The translations under genes were made by a program, and so were the position numbers. A DNA stretch of 64,000 bases from positions 1,773,180-1,837,179 of the forward strand of contig OZ038457.1 of assembly GCA_964036195.1 (NCBI GenBank), given 5' to 3'. Position 1 is the stretch's first letter. Every line of letters starts with the position of its first letter. This stretch comes from Sphaerolaimus hirsutus (Eukaryota; Nematoda; Chromadorea; Monhysterida; Sphaerolaimidae). Positions 38,069-50,201 of the stretch are shown here, piece by piece. The notes beneath the pieces were generated by a model that saw only the letters and a list, made by a program, of their open reading frames with translations, was not told the origin of the DNA and made no database searches.

Positions 38069-38389
38069 GTTTGCGAAAATGTGTTTTTTGGGTATCGCAG
38101 TTTTAGATATGAAATTGCAACATTCCGCCATAGTTGTTAAAACGTATTTACTTTTACTCGATAAATACGTATACCGTATATCCTCGAATAAGTCCCCCGG
38201 GGAGTTATTTTTTCATCAAAGTTTTTGAGGGGGGAGTTATTCAAGGGTGGGGAGTTATTCAAGGGAGGGAAGCAGAATACGAGAGCCTTTTAACCTATTA
38301 GCGAGAGGGTAAAGCTTCACTCGTTCCCAGTAAAGAAAAAAGTGTGATTATGGTAGGTTTGTGTCCGGAAAGTGTCCGTTTAGGGGTAC

Positions 38390-38700
38390 TTATGTCCCCC
38401 TGACGTCATATTACGGTAGAATAGGATACCGTATCCAGATCTTATTACGGTAATAATGGTTACTGTATTACTGTATCCTGATATTGTTATGGTGTGATTG
38501 GGTTACTGTATTACCGTATCCAGATCTGGGGTATGGTAATATTGGATTTTTGTATTACCGTATCCTGATGTGGATACGGTAGGATTGGGTTACTGTAATA
38601 CCATATTCTGGCTATACTATAATGATATTGTAATACTATATCTATTATGGTAATATAGAGTATGGATTACTGTAATCTACACTACCGTAATCAGATGACT
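38390..38700. repeat. degenerate minisatellite of TACCGTATCC / GGTAATA words
   Basis: Units near 60 bp repeat TTACTGTATTACCGTATCCTGAT and GGTAATATTGG with drift. All contain the TACCGTATT word that also ends the dispersed TCGAAT elements, which may be its source. Confidence 0.5.
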
Positions 38701-39213
38701 GTTGTGATACTGTTTTTTAGTGGATTTTTTTGTGGGAATGAGTGTAGTTTTACCAAGTTTAGCCAATAGGTTAAAAGGCTCTTGTTGTTGAAGGTTTACT
38801 GGTTATTTTTATATCCTAGTTGTAATATCTAAGTAAAGTTTTGTTGAATGCCTACATGAGAATTCCTACTACTTATGTGAGAATGAAAGAATGAATGAAG
38901 GAATGAAACTGGGTTGGCAATGTGAATAAAGATTTGAAAAGAGGCCATGCCACATCATCTAATTATGTCAAGCCATATTACGTCATGCACATAGATTTAA
39001 TGCACATTAGGCTTTACTATACAGGTTGTATGCCAAATGTCCAGATGTGTACATGCTTATTTGATTCATAATTTGGCCATTCTTCATTCTGCAGCTGTTG
39101 TGTGGACATAATCGATTATGTTTGCAATGGTATAAATAGAGCTCTCAGAAGGGAACAAATTTATTAATTCCATGGTTGTATTAAGAACAATCAATAAGAT
39201 CAAAGGTAGGTAA

Positions 39214-40292
39214 TCATGATGTTCTACATGTGTGTGAGGCATGTACCTCAGGCGATTTATCACAAAAGTGAAATTTTTCTACCATATCGTTTTTACTACT
39301 TTGAAAGACATTATACTTGATATCATAGCGAAACTTAGGTGCATAGTCAAATGTTATTATCTGCCTGATGTCACTAATCTTTTGCATCCACATTGTGAGA
39401 GGTGATGGATTCATGTTGAAATATTGAATTCTATTTGTAATGTTTACAGTAATGTGACAGCGTTTACTTTTTGCTACAATATACATTAGTTGACTTTGAT
39501 CTAGAAATATTTGAAATAGCTGGTCTGTAAGTATATCATTGGTACATGCAAAGGATAAAATTAGCTGATTTTGTTTAAAGGAATTAATATTATTGTATAA
39601 AAATTTGAATACATGTTGAAAAGCAATTTGTGTGTTATTGCCTATTACAAACAGGGCTAGTTCACACATTTTTTCCTTTTTTGCAAATATAGACCATAAT
39701 TGATGTAGATAATGTAAACAGTCGTTTTTCATCTCATCTCTCACAACAAAGCATACACGCTTAATATTCATACACCAACACATCATATTAGATACATGTT
39801 TGGGTATTTTTTCACCATAGGCAATGGGCATTGAGAAACCATCTTCTTTTCCGGATCCAAAGTAGTTTATAATGAGTTGTCTTGTACCATCAACTGTAAT
39901 TGCCCTAGCTTGAAATTCTAACAATGTAATAAGTTTCCCTTCATAATTGTTATTATATGATTACTGTTAAGGAGATGAATCAGACTTCTCTGCATGTAGG
40001 TTTCACTGCTTTCATCATGGCTTCTCGTTTTGGTGGCAACAGTTTTGATCAGCATTAGAATGTGCCCAATGGGAATGTAGGACAGTAGCTGTGCACTGAC
40101 CTCCAGTGGCACATCCTTTTTGAAGTATTGCTTGATGTTTTCAGCATAGTCGTCATCAGCCTGTAATTGTGGGTTTTACATGTATTTATATTCAATCAGT
40201 TTTTGTATTTGACTTGTATTTACCTTTGAAACATAAGCCTTTTTTCCATTAATCACATCTTGAACTGCTGCAGATCGTGTAGTGTTTTGCAT
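39214..40292 (-). CDS. F-box-like protein of unknown role
   Basis: Three exons: 40292-40224 (ATG at 40292), 40160-39965 and 39917-39214 (stop), joined by short GT-AG introns in matching phases; about 320 residues. The stretch VPLEVSAQLLSYIP around residue 40 resembles the start of an F-box, which in other proteins binds Skp1 in ubiquitin ligases. The rest is not recognised and has no clear repeats. Its start codon is only 12 bp from the start codon of the divergent polymerase gene, so it may belong to the Maverick element rather than to the host. The F-box call is weak; the gene structure is better supported. Confidence 0.6.
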
Positions 40293-40304
40293 AGTGAATC
40301 AAAT

Positions 40305-43300
40305 ATGAATGTGGCTGGTTCTTCTAGAGATGTAAATAGTGCAAATCAAATTATATCTGATGTTCTGAAAAGTAGATCAGGGAGTGGAATTTTGTATGGG
40401 CGTAAATATTTTACCATTTTTAAGCCACAAACGCAATATACTGAAAGGTTTAAGCTAAATTTGAATGCATATAGAATTTCTTTCCATGATTTGGATGAAC
40501 ATGCAAGTGTTGATTCTGTATTGAGTGAGGCAATAGACTGTGTATACAGGTATTTTGAATGATGCATTAGTATCGTTTTGAATTTGTTTTGTCACATGCT
40601 AATTTTTTAGGCACACTATTGGAGATCGACATCCATCTGGCTTGTATGTTGGTGTTTCCCTACAGCATCCAAATTTGCCTGAATGTATGTTTTTTATGCA
40701 TTACCGGTAAATGTAGCCTATTTTTCTAATTTCTTGCATGTTCTCATTGCAGCTTATTTAGAGCATTTTCGTCTGGGGACTAGATTTAGTACTGTGGCTA
40801 CAGCTCAAGACATTGGAAATTTGTTAAATTCGCATCAAACTATCAATCTAACAGACAACTCTATGACCTTAATTGTGAATGTCATTGGTTTGTTTGGTTT
40901 TGGTTTTGCTATATGTTTGTTTTACTATTGAGATGATACAATGTTTTGCATGTTGCAGAACGATGATGGATCCAGTTGATCAACCATCCTGTTCGTATAC
41001 TGTAGCCCCTGCGTTCAATATAAACAAGTGCTTTAATGACAAATTACTTGACGAGGATGAAAACTGTTCAGATGCATCAGATACTACAATACCCGAGGAT
41101 TTAACTAATTTGAAAAACTTTGGTACTGTAGGTAGACTAAGTGGGGGGCGTAGGAGGTCTGCATATCAGGATGTCACAACAGCAAGGTTGCGTCAATCAA
41201 TGATGGCAAACCAGAAGCGTAAGCATTGTGAATATGTTGTTGCATCGGAACAAACCTTGGTCTATGCCATTTGCTTGGCATTAGGTAAAATACGTGCGTT
41301 TAATCCTAATAAGGGTAGGGAATCACGTAATTATTGGCGGCGTGTTAGGCGTAATTGTCAAAAGAGTCCATCGGCAGAGCTTGAAAAATTAGCTTCACAA
41401 CTGCGCACTGAGGCAAATTTGCCCCCCTCAAATGTATTTGTCGGTATTGATGTTTTGGATAGGATTGAACCAGTACCAATGTTAAGAGGTGTTACAATCA
41501 GGGTTTTTCAAGAGGGTACTAAAAAACAGGTGTGGCCACTGTCTAATTCGGGTCTTGTTTTTAGTGACCATACAATAAATTTGTGTTTATATCACCATTG
41601 TGGAAACATATTTTTTGCTGTAATATGGGGTTTAGTGACGTTTTTAAGTGCACGTGGATATTGTGATACATGCAAGGAGGTGGTGTTTGGACGGAAAAGG
41701 TATGTTCAGCTTTGTTTAATGCTGTTTATATTCTTATTTAATTTATGTTTTCATTACTAGGCATATGTGTCCATTTCGATGTGGCTATTGCGGAATTGCA
41801 GCTCTGACATCAACAACCAAAAATACAAGCTTATTGAGTGATTGTGTAAAAGTGAAAGGCGAAGAAAGGACATGTCCGGACTGTCTAAGAAAGTTTTTCT
41901 CCGTGTTTTGCTTCAGGTGCGTTTGCTTGACTTGTCATATATATTCTGGTGCATGTATACCTGCTTTTTTATATAGGCAACACTTGCGTGTACAAGGCAG
42001 AGGACAATGGTCTGTTGCACGGTGTTATGCACAGCGATTATGTGCTGCATGTGGACACTATTTTAGTCTCAAAAGACAAGAGGATGGATCGTTTGTTAAC
42101 AGACACAATTGTTCAGAAGAAAGAACCTATGGCTGTGCCTATTGCAAAAAGCAGGTGCTTTTTGACGAACCACATGAAGCATGTTATTTGCCGATTTTGA
42201 AACCACACAAGATTGAAAGGTCCAAGAAAATTGTGTTTTTGGATTTGGAAACAAGGATATGCAGCAGTACAAATATGCACAAGGCCAATTTGCTGACAAC
42301 TGTGACGTAAGTTTTTCTGCTTTGGTTTTTTGTACTACTTATAAACTGTACGTTTTATTATAGATCATGCTCTCGATGTTGGCGAAAGGATATGTATGCT
42401 CCATGTTCAAAATGTGGTATTGCCAGGGTGTGTGTTTGGTCTGGAGAGAATTGTGTGTATGAGTTTGTAGAGAGCTTTTTTTGCATCGGTAAGTTTTTGG
42501 TTTTATTCTTTTTTTCATTGGTTTTGCAATTCGTGTACCTTTTCAGAGAATAGCAATGCTACCATTGTCAGTCATTTTGGTAGTCGTTTTGACTTCCATT
42601 TTCTAATGTGTGCATTGATTGAGCAAAACAAAACGCCAGAGACGACTTTTTCACGTGGCAATCGCCTTCTATATGTGAAGTTCAAGGGTGGAATTAAACT
42701 GATATGCTGGGCAAACTATATTCCAACATCACTGGAAAATTTGTGCAAATCGTTCGAGGTTCCTGTGGCCAAATCGTTCTTCTGCTATGATATGAATGAA
42801 GAATATGTTACTGACGCATACTGCCACTTGCGTCCAAAGTGGGAGTTTAGTGTTTCAGGCAGAAACAAGATCGATTTTGATCTGTACCATGCTGAACATT
42901 ATGACAAGGTGTTCTGTGTGTTTGAAGAGATGTCGGTTTATTGCCAGAAGGATAGCTATGCGCTATCCTATGCAGCAATGCGCTTTCGAGATGAACTCAT
43001 AAAGCTGTTGGATGTGGATCTGTTTGCAGAAACTGGCACATTCACAATATCCGGATTGGCACTACGTGTGTTCCAAGGTATGTCTTTTACTATCATCTTG
43101 TGTGGGGCGTATCTTTTCATATTGGTTCTCATTGTTTTCAGTCCGATTCCTACAAGAGAATACATTGGCTATTTATCGAGGTGAAGCTCTAATGGATCGA
43201 AACAGCAGATTTTCAATGGCTTTCTTGACTGCATATAGTAGATACTTTGGTGTTAGTGTTTTCCTTTTTTGTTATAATGCAATGCCGTTTTATACATTTT

Positions 43301-45684
43301 GTGTTCAACATAGGTTCATGTACAACATGCTGGCAACAATCGTGAACATGTTGTTCGATGTGCCAACAATCGACGATACAAGGTGGATGGAGCAGAGTTT
43401 GAAGATGATTCTGGGGCACCTTCAAGGCTAATCGACATTCATGGATGCTTTTTTCATGCATGTCCAATGTGTACAAATCACTTGGCAACAGTGAGGTATG
43501 TTGGCTTTATTGATTGATTTCATGTATATATGCTTGATATAATCTTATTCATGCAGACCACTTACATTGCTCGGTGGCAAAACGCCGTTGCAAATCGAGA
43601 ACGCGACTTTTTTCGAGCAAATAACATTGCGAAGGCCGTTCACCCTTTGCTCTATGATGTATATTGGGAACATGAATGTCGGAATGTTTTAAGTTCAAAT
43701 CGGGTTATGAAACAGTATTTCACAGAGGCATTGTCTGACAAACCGTTAAGCATTTATGATGCAAACTTTGGTTAGTGTTAGAAAGTGGCATTTTTTTGCT
43801 GTTTTATGTTTTATACATGATTGTTGTTGTTTTTCAGGTGGCAGAATTGACACTTTCCAAATTGGTACCTATGACAATATGAATGTTACAAAGCCAAATG
43901 CAGATTTTTTGGATTTTTGCAGTTTGTATCCTGCAATGTGTTTAACAAAGCCAATGGCTCAAGGACCAGGGAGAATTATTTCTGAAGGGGGTATTTCTGG
44001 AGATCTGAACGAATGGGTTTTGGTATGTTTATCTTTTGTTTTTGGTATTACACATTCTTTAATCATGGTACTCTTAACAGACTCATTTTGGTGTCGTGAA
44101 AGCATGGGTACATTATCCACGGGCTGATGTGTTTGTTCCACCATTACCCTTTAGAGCTAAACTACCAAGTGGAGATGAGAAGATTTTCTATAGTACATGT
44201 GCAGCGTGCTGTATTGAGCAGAATGTGAATGTATGTACACATACGTTTCATGAACAGGTTTTTCGCGGCACATGGACAACTGTGAGTTTATGGTACATGG
44301 TGGTGATGGTCTTATGTTATTACAACAGATATCACACAGGTTGAATTGTGTGCGGCAATCAAGTATACAGGTCTGAAGATTGTGCGAATTATTTCTGCAC
44401 ATGTTTATGAGTCCCGTGTTTGGACAAGAGATGGTGGTCCTGAATCAGGATTGATCAGTGCATTTATGCTTGCTTTCTATAAGCTAAAGTGCCAAGCAAG
44501 TGGTTAGTTTTTGTGTTTGACTGTATGTAAAATGTTTATTAATACATAACATAAATGTAGATTTGCCACCGGGCAAGACTGCAGCGGAATACTCAGCTGA
44601 AATATTTGAGAAGTTTGGAATTTACATTGCTCCAAGATCGTTTGCTCCAAATCCTATCAAACGTTCTGTTGCAAAGTTGATGATCAATTCTCTAATTGGA
44701 AAGTTTGCACAGAAAAAATCAGGTTCACAGACAGAGTTCTTCAAAGATCATGGAAGCTTGTTAAAGGTTCTTGAAAATCCGAATTTGAATGTACACTGGC
44801 TACAGGTTGATCATTATTATTTTTAAACCAACATATAACCGATTTTCTTTAATACTTTCCACTTTTAGCATTTTGGATCAGCTGATGCTACAAAGTTGGG
44901 CACAGAGTCTTCTGTAATGGTACAGCATTCAGTTTCCCAAGATTCAAGTTTGTCACATGTTGGCCCAAACAATGCATTCAGTGTTCCCATAATAACAACA
45001 ATGGTAACGGGCTATGCCAGAGTGGAGCTATATGAAGCTATGATCAGAATTCCTGAGGAATGCTTATTATATACAGACACGTTGGTTTTCTGTTTACTAA
45101 TTGTCATTATTATTATTATTATTCTGTCTATTAAACATCCATGTCATAGGGATTCAATAATGACACTGGATGGATCAAATTTGCAACCTCTATGTGGACA
45201 CCATCTTGGACAATTGACACCGGTGCTGAAAGACGAATATAAATTGAAGCATATTTGCATTGTGGGGGTGCGTTTATATTTACATGACAATTCATAAATT
45301 TGTATTTTGAATCTACATGTTTTACAGCCCAAACAATATGCCTACACGGCCAAAAACTGTACAACTGGAGAAAGCTACAAGACTGTACGACTGCGAGGTT
45401 TTGCAACAGCCGCAGAAACTGATGAACAAGGACAGAGTGATCGAAAACCCACTGTTTCCTATGATAATATGTGTGATGCTGTCCGATCTCTTTTGGAACA
45501 AACAGAGTTGAAAAAACTTGGACTGAATGAGCTCAACTTTTTGTTGAGCAAAGATTTCCGTATATCTATTGATGGGCGGAAAAAGTACTATAAACCTGTT
45601 TCAAATAAGCGCTTCTTTGTTCCTCCTGGTGCTGGAGGAGCCACTGCTATTCGAACTTTCCCATATGGATATAATCGCATTTAA
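40305..45684 (+). CDS. polB: protein-primed family B DNA polymerase, 18 exons
   Basis: Exons: 40305-40549, 40611-40684, 40753-40891, 40959-41699, 41761-41916, 41977-42306, 42364-42488, 42547-43077, 43142-43251, 43314-43490, 43557-43771, 43838-44022, 44081-44285, 44329-44502, 44561-44805, 44869-45080, 45150-45267, 45328-45684. All introns are GT-AG and the frame stays open. The amino third has several Cys pairs (CPFRCGYC, CPDC, CAACG, CAYC) and no assigned fold. Exonuclease motifs: FLDLET, SHFGSRFD, and YCQKDSY. Polymerase motifs: HGCFFHAC (protein-primed group insert), DFCSLYP (A), KLMINSLIGKF (B), YTDTDS (C, split by intron 45081-45149) and GPKQYAY near the end. Such enzymes copy linear genomes from a terminal protein. 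An AATAAA lies near 45740. Exon 3/4 borders are the least sure. Confidence 0.9.
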
Positions 45685-45796
45685 ACACTGCTATTGTATG
45701 TTGTTGTTTTTATTGTATCATCATGTAAACTAATGTGAAAAATAAAAATCACAGGCTCTAATCTAATACAACTAAATTGCTACTATAATTGTATGC

Positions 45797-46870
45797 TTGA
45801 CTAGTGACATCACAATTGATTCCTTCGATTCACTATTGCCAGCTGATTTCGAACTGGATTCAGTTCGTATAATTACTGAAGCCGAATATCAGTGTTTGGC
45901 CAATTGCCAGAAACAGGTGGAGCGCTTGAAAAGTTGGTTTTTCTTGGTATCCTTTCCTAAACACCGCTTGATCAAATCGCTTGTTTCCCTTCGTACAGAA
46001 TGTCCACTAATTTCGCAAACGTTGGGACCAGACCAGACCAGCCAAAATCAGATAAGCATGGCAGAGAGATCCATGTTCTATCAGCCACAGCTATTGGAAA
46101 CAGTACAGGAGGCGCCACAAATGCAACATCAACAACAACAACAACAACAGCAGTCCGTGCCACTTCAGGAGATTATACACCTTCCAAACCCCCCACCAAC
46201 ATTACCAGACCATATACAAAGGGGGCCACCAGCACAGTGGGATCAAACAAGCCAAAACCCTCTGGCAGGGGTGGAAAATCAGCCATGCGGGGTGGTGCCA
46301 GACTACAACAACAACAACGACATGGTGGCACAGTCGATGCAGGCGACCCTCCAGGTTATTTTTACTTTTTTTAACTGTTATAATTGATCGTTTAATGTTG
46401 TGTTTTTTATGTAGAGTACCTCAACAGACACGAGGCCGATGCAATTCACAAGAGAAAGTTCACTGCAGGAGGACTGGGAAGAGATGGTCTCACAGCTGCA
46501 AACCTCCCCGCCCAAGTCATTGAACAAAACGCCGGTCTCACACAACATGCAGAACATGCAAACGCACGGCGATCACTCTTCCCCGGTGGTTTATTCCACA
46601 GTGACGACAATTGTACAGACGAAAATTCGAGACCTCCAGTCCTTGAAAGGATACCCCCAACAACATTACAAATGGATACAACAGCAGCAGCAAGGTTCAG
46701 ACACAGAGGGATTGCTGGCAACAAAGTTGTCCCCGGAACAACAACAACAACAACAACCGAAACCGAAGAAAACTATGAAGAAAAGGATGGGGCAGACGAA
46801 AGTGTCGACAGTGGGGATGACACCAGTGAGTATGAGTATGAGTATATTGGGAGTGATTTGCAAATGCTAA
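45797..46870 (+). other. second long open frame overlapping the Cys-knuckle gene
   Basis: This frame is open from 45797 and, if intron 46355-46414 is removed, on to 46870. Its first part (TIDSFDSLLPADFELDSV, then ITEAEYQCLANCQKQ) looks like real coding sequence and does not fit the frame of the downstream gene. It could be a separate small protein or an alternative first exon. The later part is Gln-rich and may be open only because CAA repeats contain no stop. Confidence 0.35.
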
Positions 46871-48215
46871 AGAGACCAAAACCACGTCGCCTTGAAGCAG
46901 ACATCGTTGGGTTATCACATGGTATTGCGCCATCCAGTCAACAACAACAACAGCAAGAAGAAAAAGACACAAAAGGACGAGATGTTGTCTTCAGAAAACG
47001 TGCCGGTGGAGAAAGTGGTGGAAATGTGAACAGAAAGAGTGCCAAAAGTTTGAGACGTGAGAATTCCTTTTTTACAGAGTGTCAGAAAATTGTGCACATT
47101 ACAGACGAAGACGATATGGACGACATGTTTATGGAGACTTTGGAAAGGGCTACAGACACCAAGCAACGGCGACACCTTCCAATAATTGACGACGAAGTGA
47201 AAAGAGGTTCTACAGGTTCGAGTCCAGACGACAGTGTGATTCCCTCCAGACACAAAGAGAACAAGGTTTCTGAAAACGCCGGTGGCCGAAAGTACATTGG
47301 ATTGACTGAGTATGAACGCGGCGTTAAACATGAAGATGAGCATGGCAACGGCTCAAACCTTGCACGTTAGTTTGTGTTGTGGTTTGGTGAAAAACTTGTT
47401 ATTGTTGATTTTGTTGCAGGTGGAAATCCAGCACGATTTGATGCACCATTTGTGAAGAAGGATGTGCTGGATGCACCGCCGTTTCCGTTTCGGCCTCCAA
47501 ACACTGTTGTGTTCTGGATGTGCAGAACATGCCGCGAAATTTCACAACGTGCAAAAGGGAAACGTTTTGAAAACGGCCGCACAACGTTCACAATCGACAT
47601 ATGCAAGGTTGTGTTTTTGCTGTTTTCTTTGTGAACATGTTTTTTTCACTGTTTTCACATGTACAGGCGTGTCGAACACTGAACTGCGAGGCTTACGATA
47701 CGTTCCAAGGTGACAGTGAAGAACCAGAGTTTGACTCATTGGGCAAAAGTGACATTGAACCCTGCCACCAAAAGTACCCCTATCCGGTCCAATATACGTT
47801 ATTGGCTGGACCACCGTTCTCGCTCACACGCACAGAGGCAATTGTGCTACTAATGTGTGAATACTGCAGGTAAACCACATGTTTTCCCACTGTTTTCCCC
47901 CTTACTGTCAAAATGACTATCGTTTCTTTCAGAAATGTGACATCTTTCCGGGAATGTATGCGAGATGTGAATGGACGATGCCGGGTATGTTTTTGCAATT
48001 TTCATGTTTTGCGTATTCTCTAACAATAACTGTTTCAGCTGACAATTGACATGTGCCAAAAGTGTACGGATGCCAATTATGAAATGTCCATGTCAACCTA
48101 CCCAACCCAAGCTGAACTGGATCGTACAAAGGATCGCAGGGACTATTTTGCAGGAATGTATGGTGGATCAAGCAACAAGATTGTGCATACTGCCGGAAAA
48201 TGTGTCCGTGATTGA
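46000..48215 (+). CDS. Maverick protein with tandem Cys-knuckle modules
   Basis: ATG at 46000; exons 46000-46354, 46415-47365, 47420-47607, 47667-47869, 47933-47983, 48039-48215 (TGA), all phases consistent. The first 430 residues are low-complexity: Thr and Gln runs, an acidic TETEENYEEK stretch, many charged residues. The carboxyl part holds CxxC pairs in two similar modules: WMCRTCRE ... TIDICKAC and LLMCEYCRN ... TIDMCQKC, likely zinc-binding. An AATAAA follows near 48295. Function unknown; a DNA- or RNA-binding late protein is possible from the knuckles but not shown. Confidence 0.7.
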
Positions 48216-48347
48216 TTATGATGACATGTGTATACTTAGGCTTTTCGCATTTTTGTTATTGACCAGTGTGTGTATAAATTGTTAGTGATGGTCAAATAAA
48301 ACTTCAAAATTAAAAAATCTTGTCATTTCAGTTAACTATATAGCAAA

Positions 48348-49731
48348 ATGCAAAGACTTCATAGTTCGTTTCCAATGCTAATTTTTGGAAGCTCAGATGC
48401 CTTTGAAATTTATACAAATGTCAACTGTTACATAAAGCATATATGAAAACAACATATATGGGTTATGTAATTGTGAGATGATGTTTATATAAATTTCTCC
48501 CATGCTCTGGAAAAACAACACTACTTATTGAGCTGATCAAAAATCGACAACACATTTACGACCATCCGCCGGATCACTGTCTATTTTTGTTCAGTTATTG
48601 GCAAGAAAAGTATTTGGCATTAAAAACATATGCGGAATTTGGCAGAACGGAAGATTTTTGCGATTCGTGGAGAACCATTGTGAGATATAAGGAGGAACTC
48701 GATGAACGTTCAAATACAAAGGATTCGCACTTGTTACTGGTTTTCGACGATCTTTCAGCCAGTGTTTCATCAGCTATTGACATTGATGATAAAAGTGGAG
48801 AAGGTATAAGCAAAAATACTCGGTCAGCATCAGCAGCCAATCCGACCCGATTATTGCGAGACCTCGCACAGGGAGCAGCAAGGCACCACAATATAACGCT
48901 TGTGGCCACATTGCAAAGTCTTTTTGACACTCAGGTAATCACACACTGGTTCCACACAAAATACCATACTACATGTTTTTTCCCATCATTACAGAATCTA
49001 AAGCAAACACGCAGCTCTAGCATTTATTTTGTGCTATTCAGGTTTGTCTGTATTTTGCTGCTGATACATAACAACAATAAGAAACATACTTATACAAATG
49101 CAGCTTCCCATCGGATGCATTGACAACAAAATCGTTTGCACAACGTTGGCAAGATCCAACTTTATTTATTGGCGCATACAAGCAAGCAATTGCCGATAAG
49201 AATTTTGGATATTTATTTGCAAACTCGGACCCCTCAATTCCCGACGAGTTAAGACTGTCAAATTCGGTGTTCCCCTGGGAGAAAGATCGTGTTTTTTATC
49301 AATGGGAGAAGCTATCAAGCGACATTGACCAGCCCATGTCGTCAAAAACGAAAGGAGAACATTCGTCATTAGGAGAACATCAAAAAAACACGTTGAGATT
49401 TGCACCTCTTTCACGTCATGCACAACGATTTGGGCGTAAAGTGGTTGCTGTGCCATCTGACATTGCAATAGAGCGTGTTTGTGATTCTGATGAATCATTT
49501 CGAAAAGAACTTTGTGCAGCTGGAGGTCCATTAAAGGCAAAGTGGTCAAGTTTGAATCGTCGTCGTCGTCGTCACAATAGTGCAAACAAAAACAAGCAAA
49601 CAGAGCATAGCGAAGGTGCAGAGAAGGAAAATCGACAAAATGAACGATGGACCTTCCAATCCGAACCGCCCTATACAACAACAGCTTTCGGAGCAGCAAA
49701 ACAAGCCGCCGCCGGTGGCAGTACAGCATAG
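48348..49731 (+). CDS. FtsK/HerA-type genome packaging ATPase, P-loop interrupted
   Basis: Exons after the interruption: about 48498-48934, 48995-49041, 49104-49731 (TAG). The piece CSGKTTLLIELI is a Walker A end; HLLLVFDDLSASV is Walker B; ARHHNITLVATLQSLFD is the strand and Gln sensor typical of Maverick and adintovirus packaging ATPases, which pump DNA into capsids. The first Gly of the P-loop is missing in frame. A short open frame from ATG 48348 codes a hydrophobic lead ending in Gly at 48387-48389. Between them lie about 105 bp with stops and an imperfect palindrome. No GT-AG splice restores the loop, so the gene is probably dead. The last 92 bp overlap the next gene. Confidence 0.75.
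48405..48497. repeat. short AT-rich imperfect palindrome inside the ATPase P-loop
   Basis: GAAATTTATAC near the left border is answered by TATAAATTTC at the right, and the inner parts TTACATAAAGCATATATG and CATATATGGGTTATGTAA pair as well. In-frame stops lie inside. It looks like a tiny foldback insertion. Confidence 0.6.
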
Positions 49732-50107
49732 CCAAGGGAATGTTGTTGTAAAGCGACGAAGAAGTACACGTCGATTGGTTCGCAATTGGTTAATGCTGGA
49801 GAAGTTGGCAAAGGTATCATCAGTGAAGGAACGGCGCAACATTATAAATTCCATTTCCGAGGATGCTCTCAGATGTCTACAGGATGTTATTGCAAACCTA
49901 ATGTCTGGTGTGATACATGTGAATAAAAAACGTAAGCGTCTATTAAAGCGATATAAGCACAAGTTTATGGCTGTTTTATCCGGCAACATGCAGGAAAACT
50001 CGCTTCGACGTGCCCTTTTATTGTTGTGCAATGGGCAAGCACTAAAAATTCTTTTAAACTTTTTTCTGTCTCACTTTTCCCCCCCAAGTAGTGCTGCCAA
50101 AAAGTGA
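49640..50107 (+). CDS. small basic Maverick protein
   Basis: ATG at 49640 inside the ATPase end, stop at 50105-50107, 155 residues, no intron. Pro/Gln-rich start, then a Lys/Arg-rich helical part: KRRRSTRRLVRNWL, a leucine-rich middle (LEKLAK, ALRCLQDVIANLMSG), and KKRKRLLKRYKHKF, then a hydrophobic LLNFFLSHF end. The order (leucine-rich helix, N-x-x-x-G turn, basic KRKRLLKRYK run) recalls a short protein found beside capsid genes in many Mavericks and adintoviruses. Its role is not established; a core or membrane-active protein is possible. Confidence 0.6.
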   Translation: MNDGPSNPNRPIQQQLSEQQNKPPPVAVQHSQGNVVVKRRRSTRRLVRNWLMLEKLAKVSSVKERRNIINSISEDALRCLQDVIANLMSGVIHVNKKRKRLLKRYKHKFMAVLSGNMQENSLRRALLLLCNGQALKILLNFFLSHFSPPSSAAKK

Positions 50108-50201
50108 TTATTATTATTACCGTTTCAGTTTTTCCATGTGACTGTTTATGTGGTGACTGTGAATAAACAACAACAACTATATACTCATTTGTTGAATAAT
50201 T

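Noticed and set aside
39130..39140. TATAAATAG as promoter or left end of the Maverick
   Set aside because: No matching inverse copy near the right side and no plus-strand gene starts just downstream; could be chance in AT-rich DNA.
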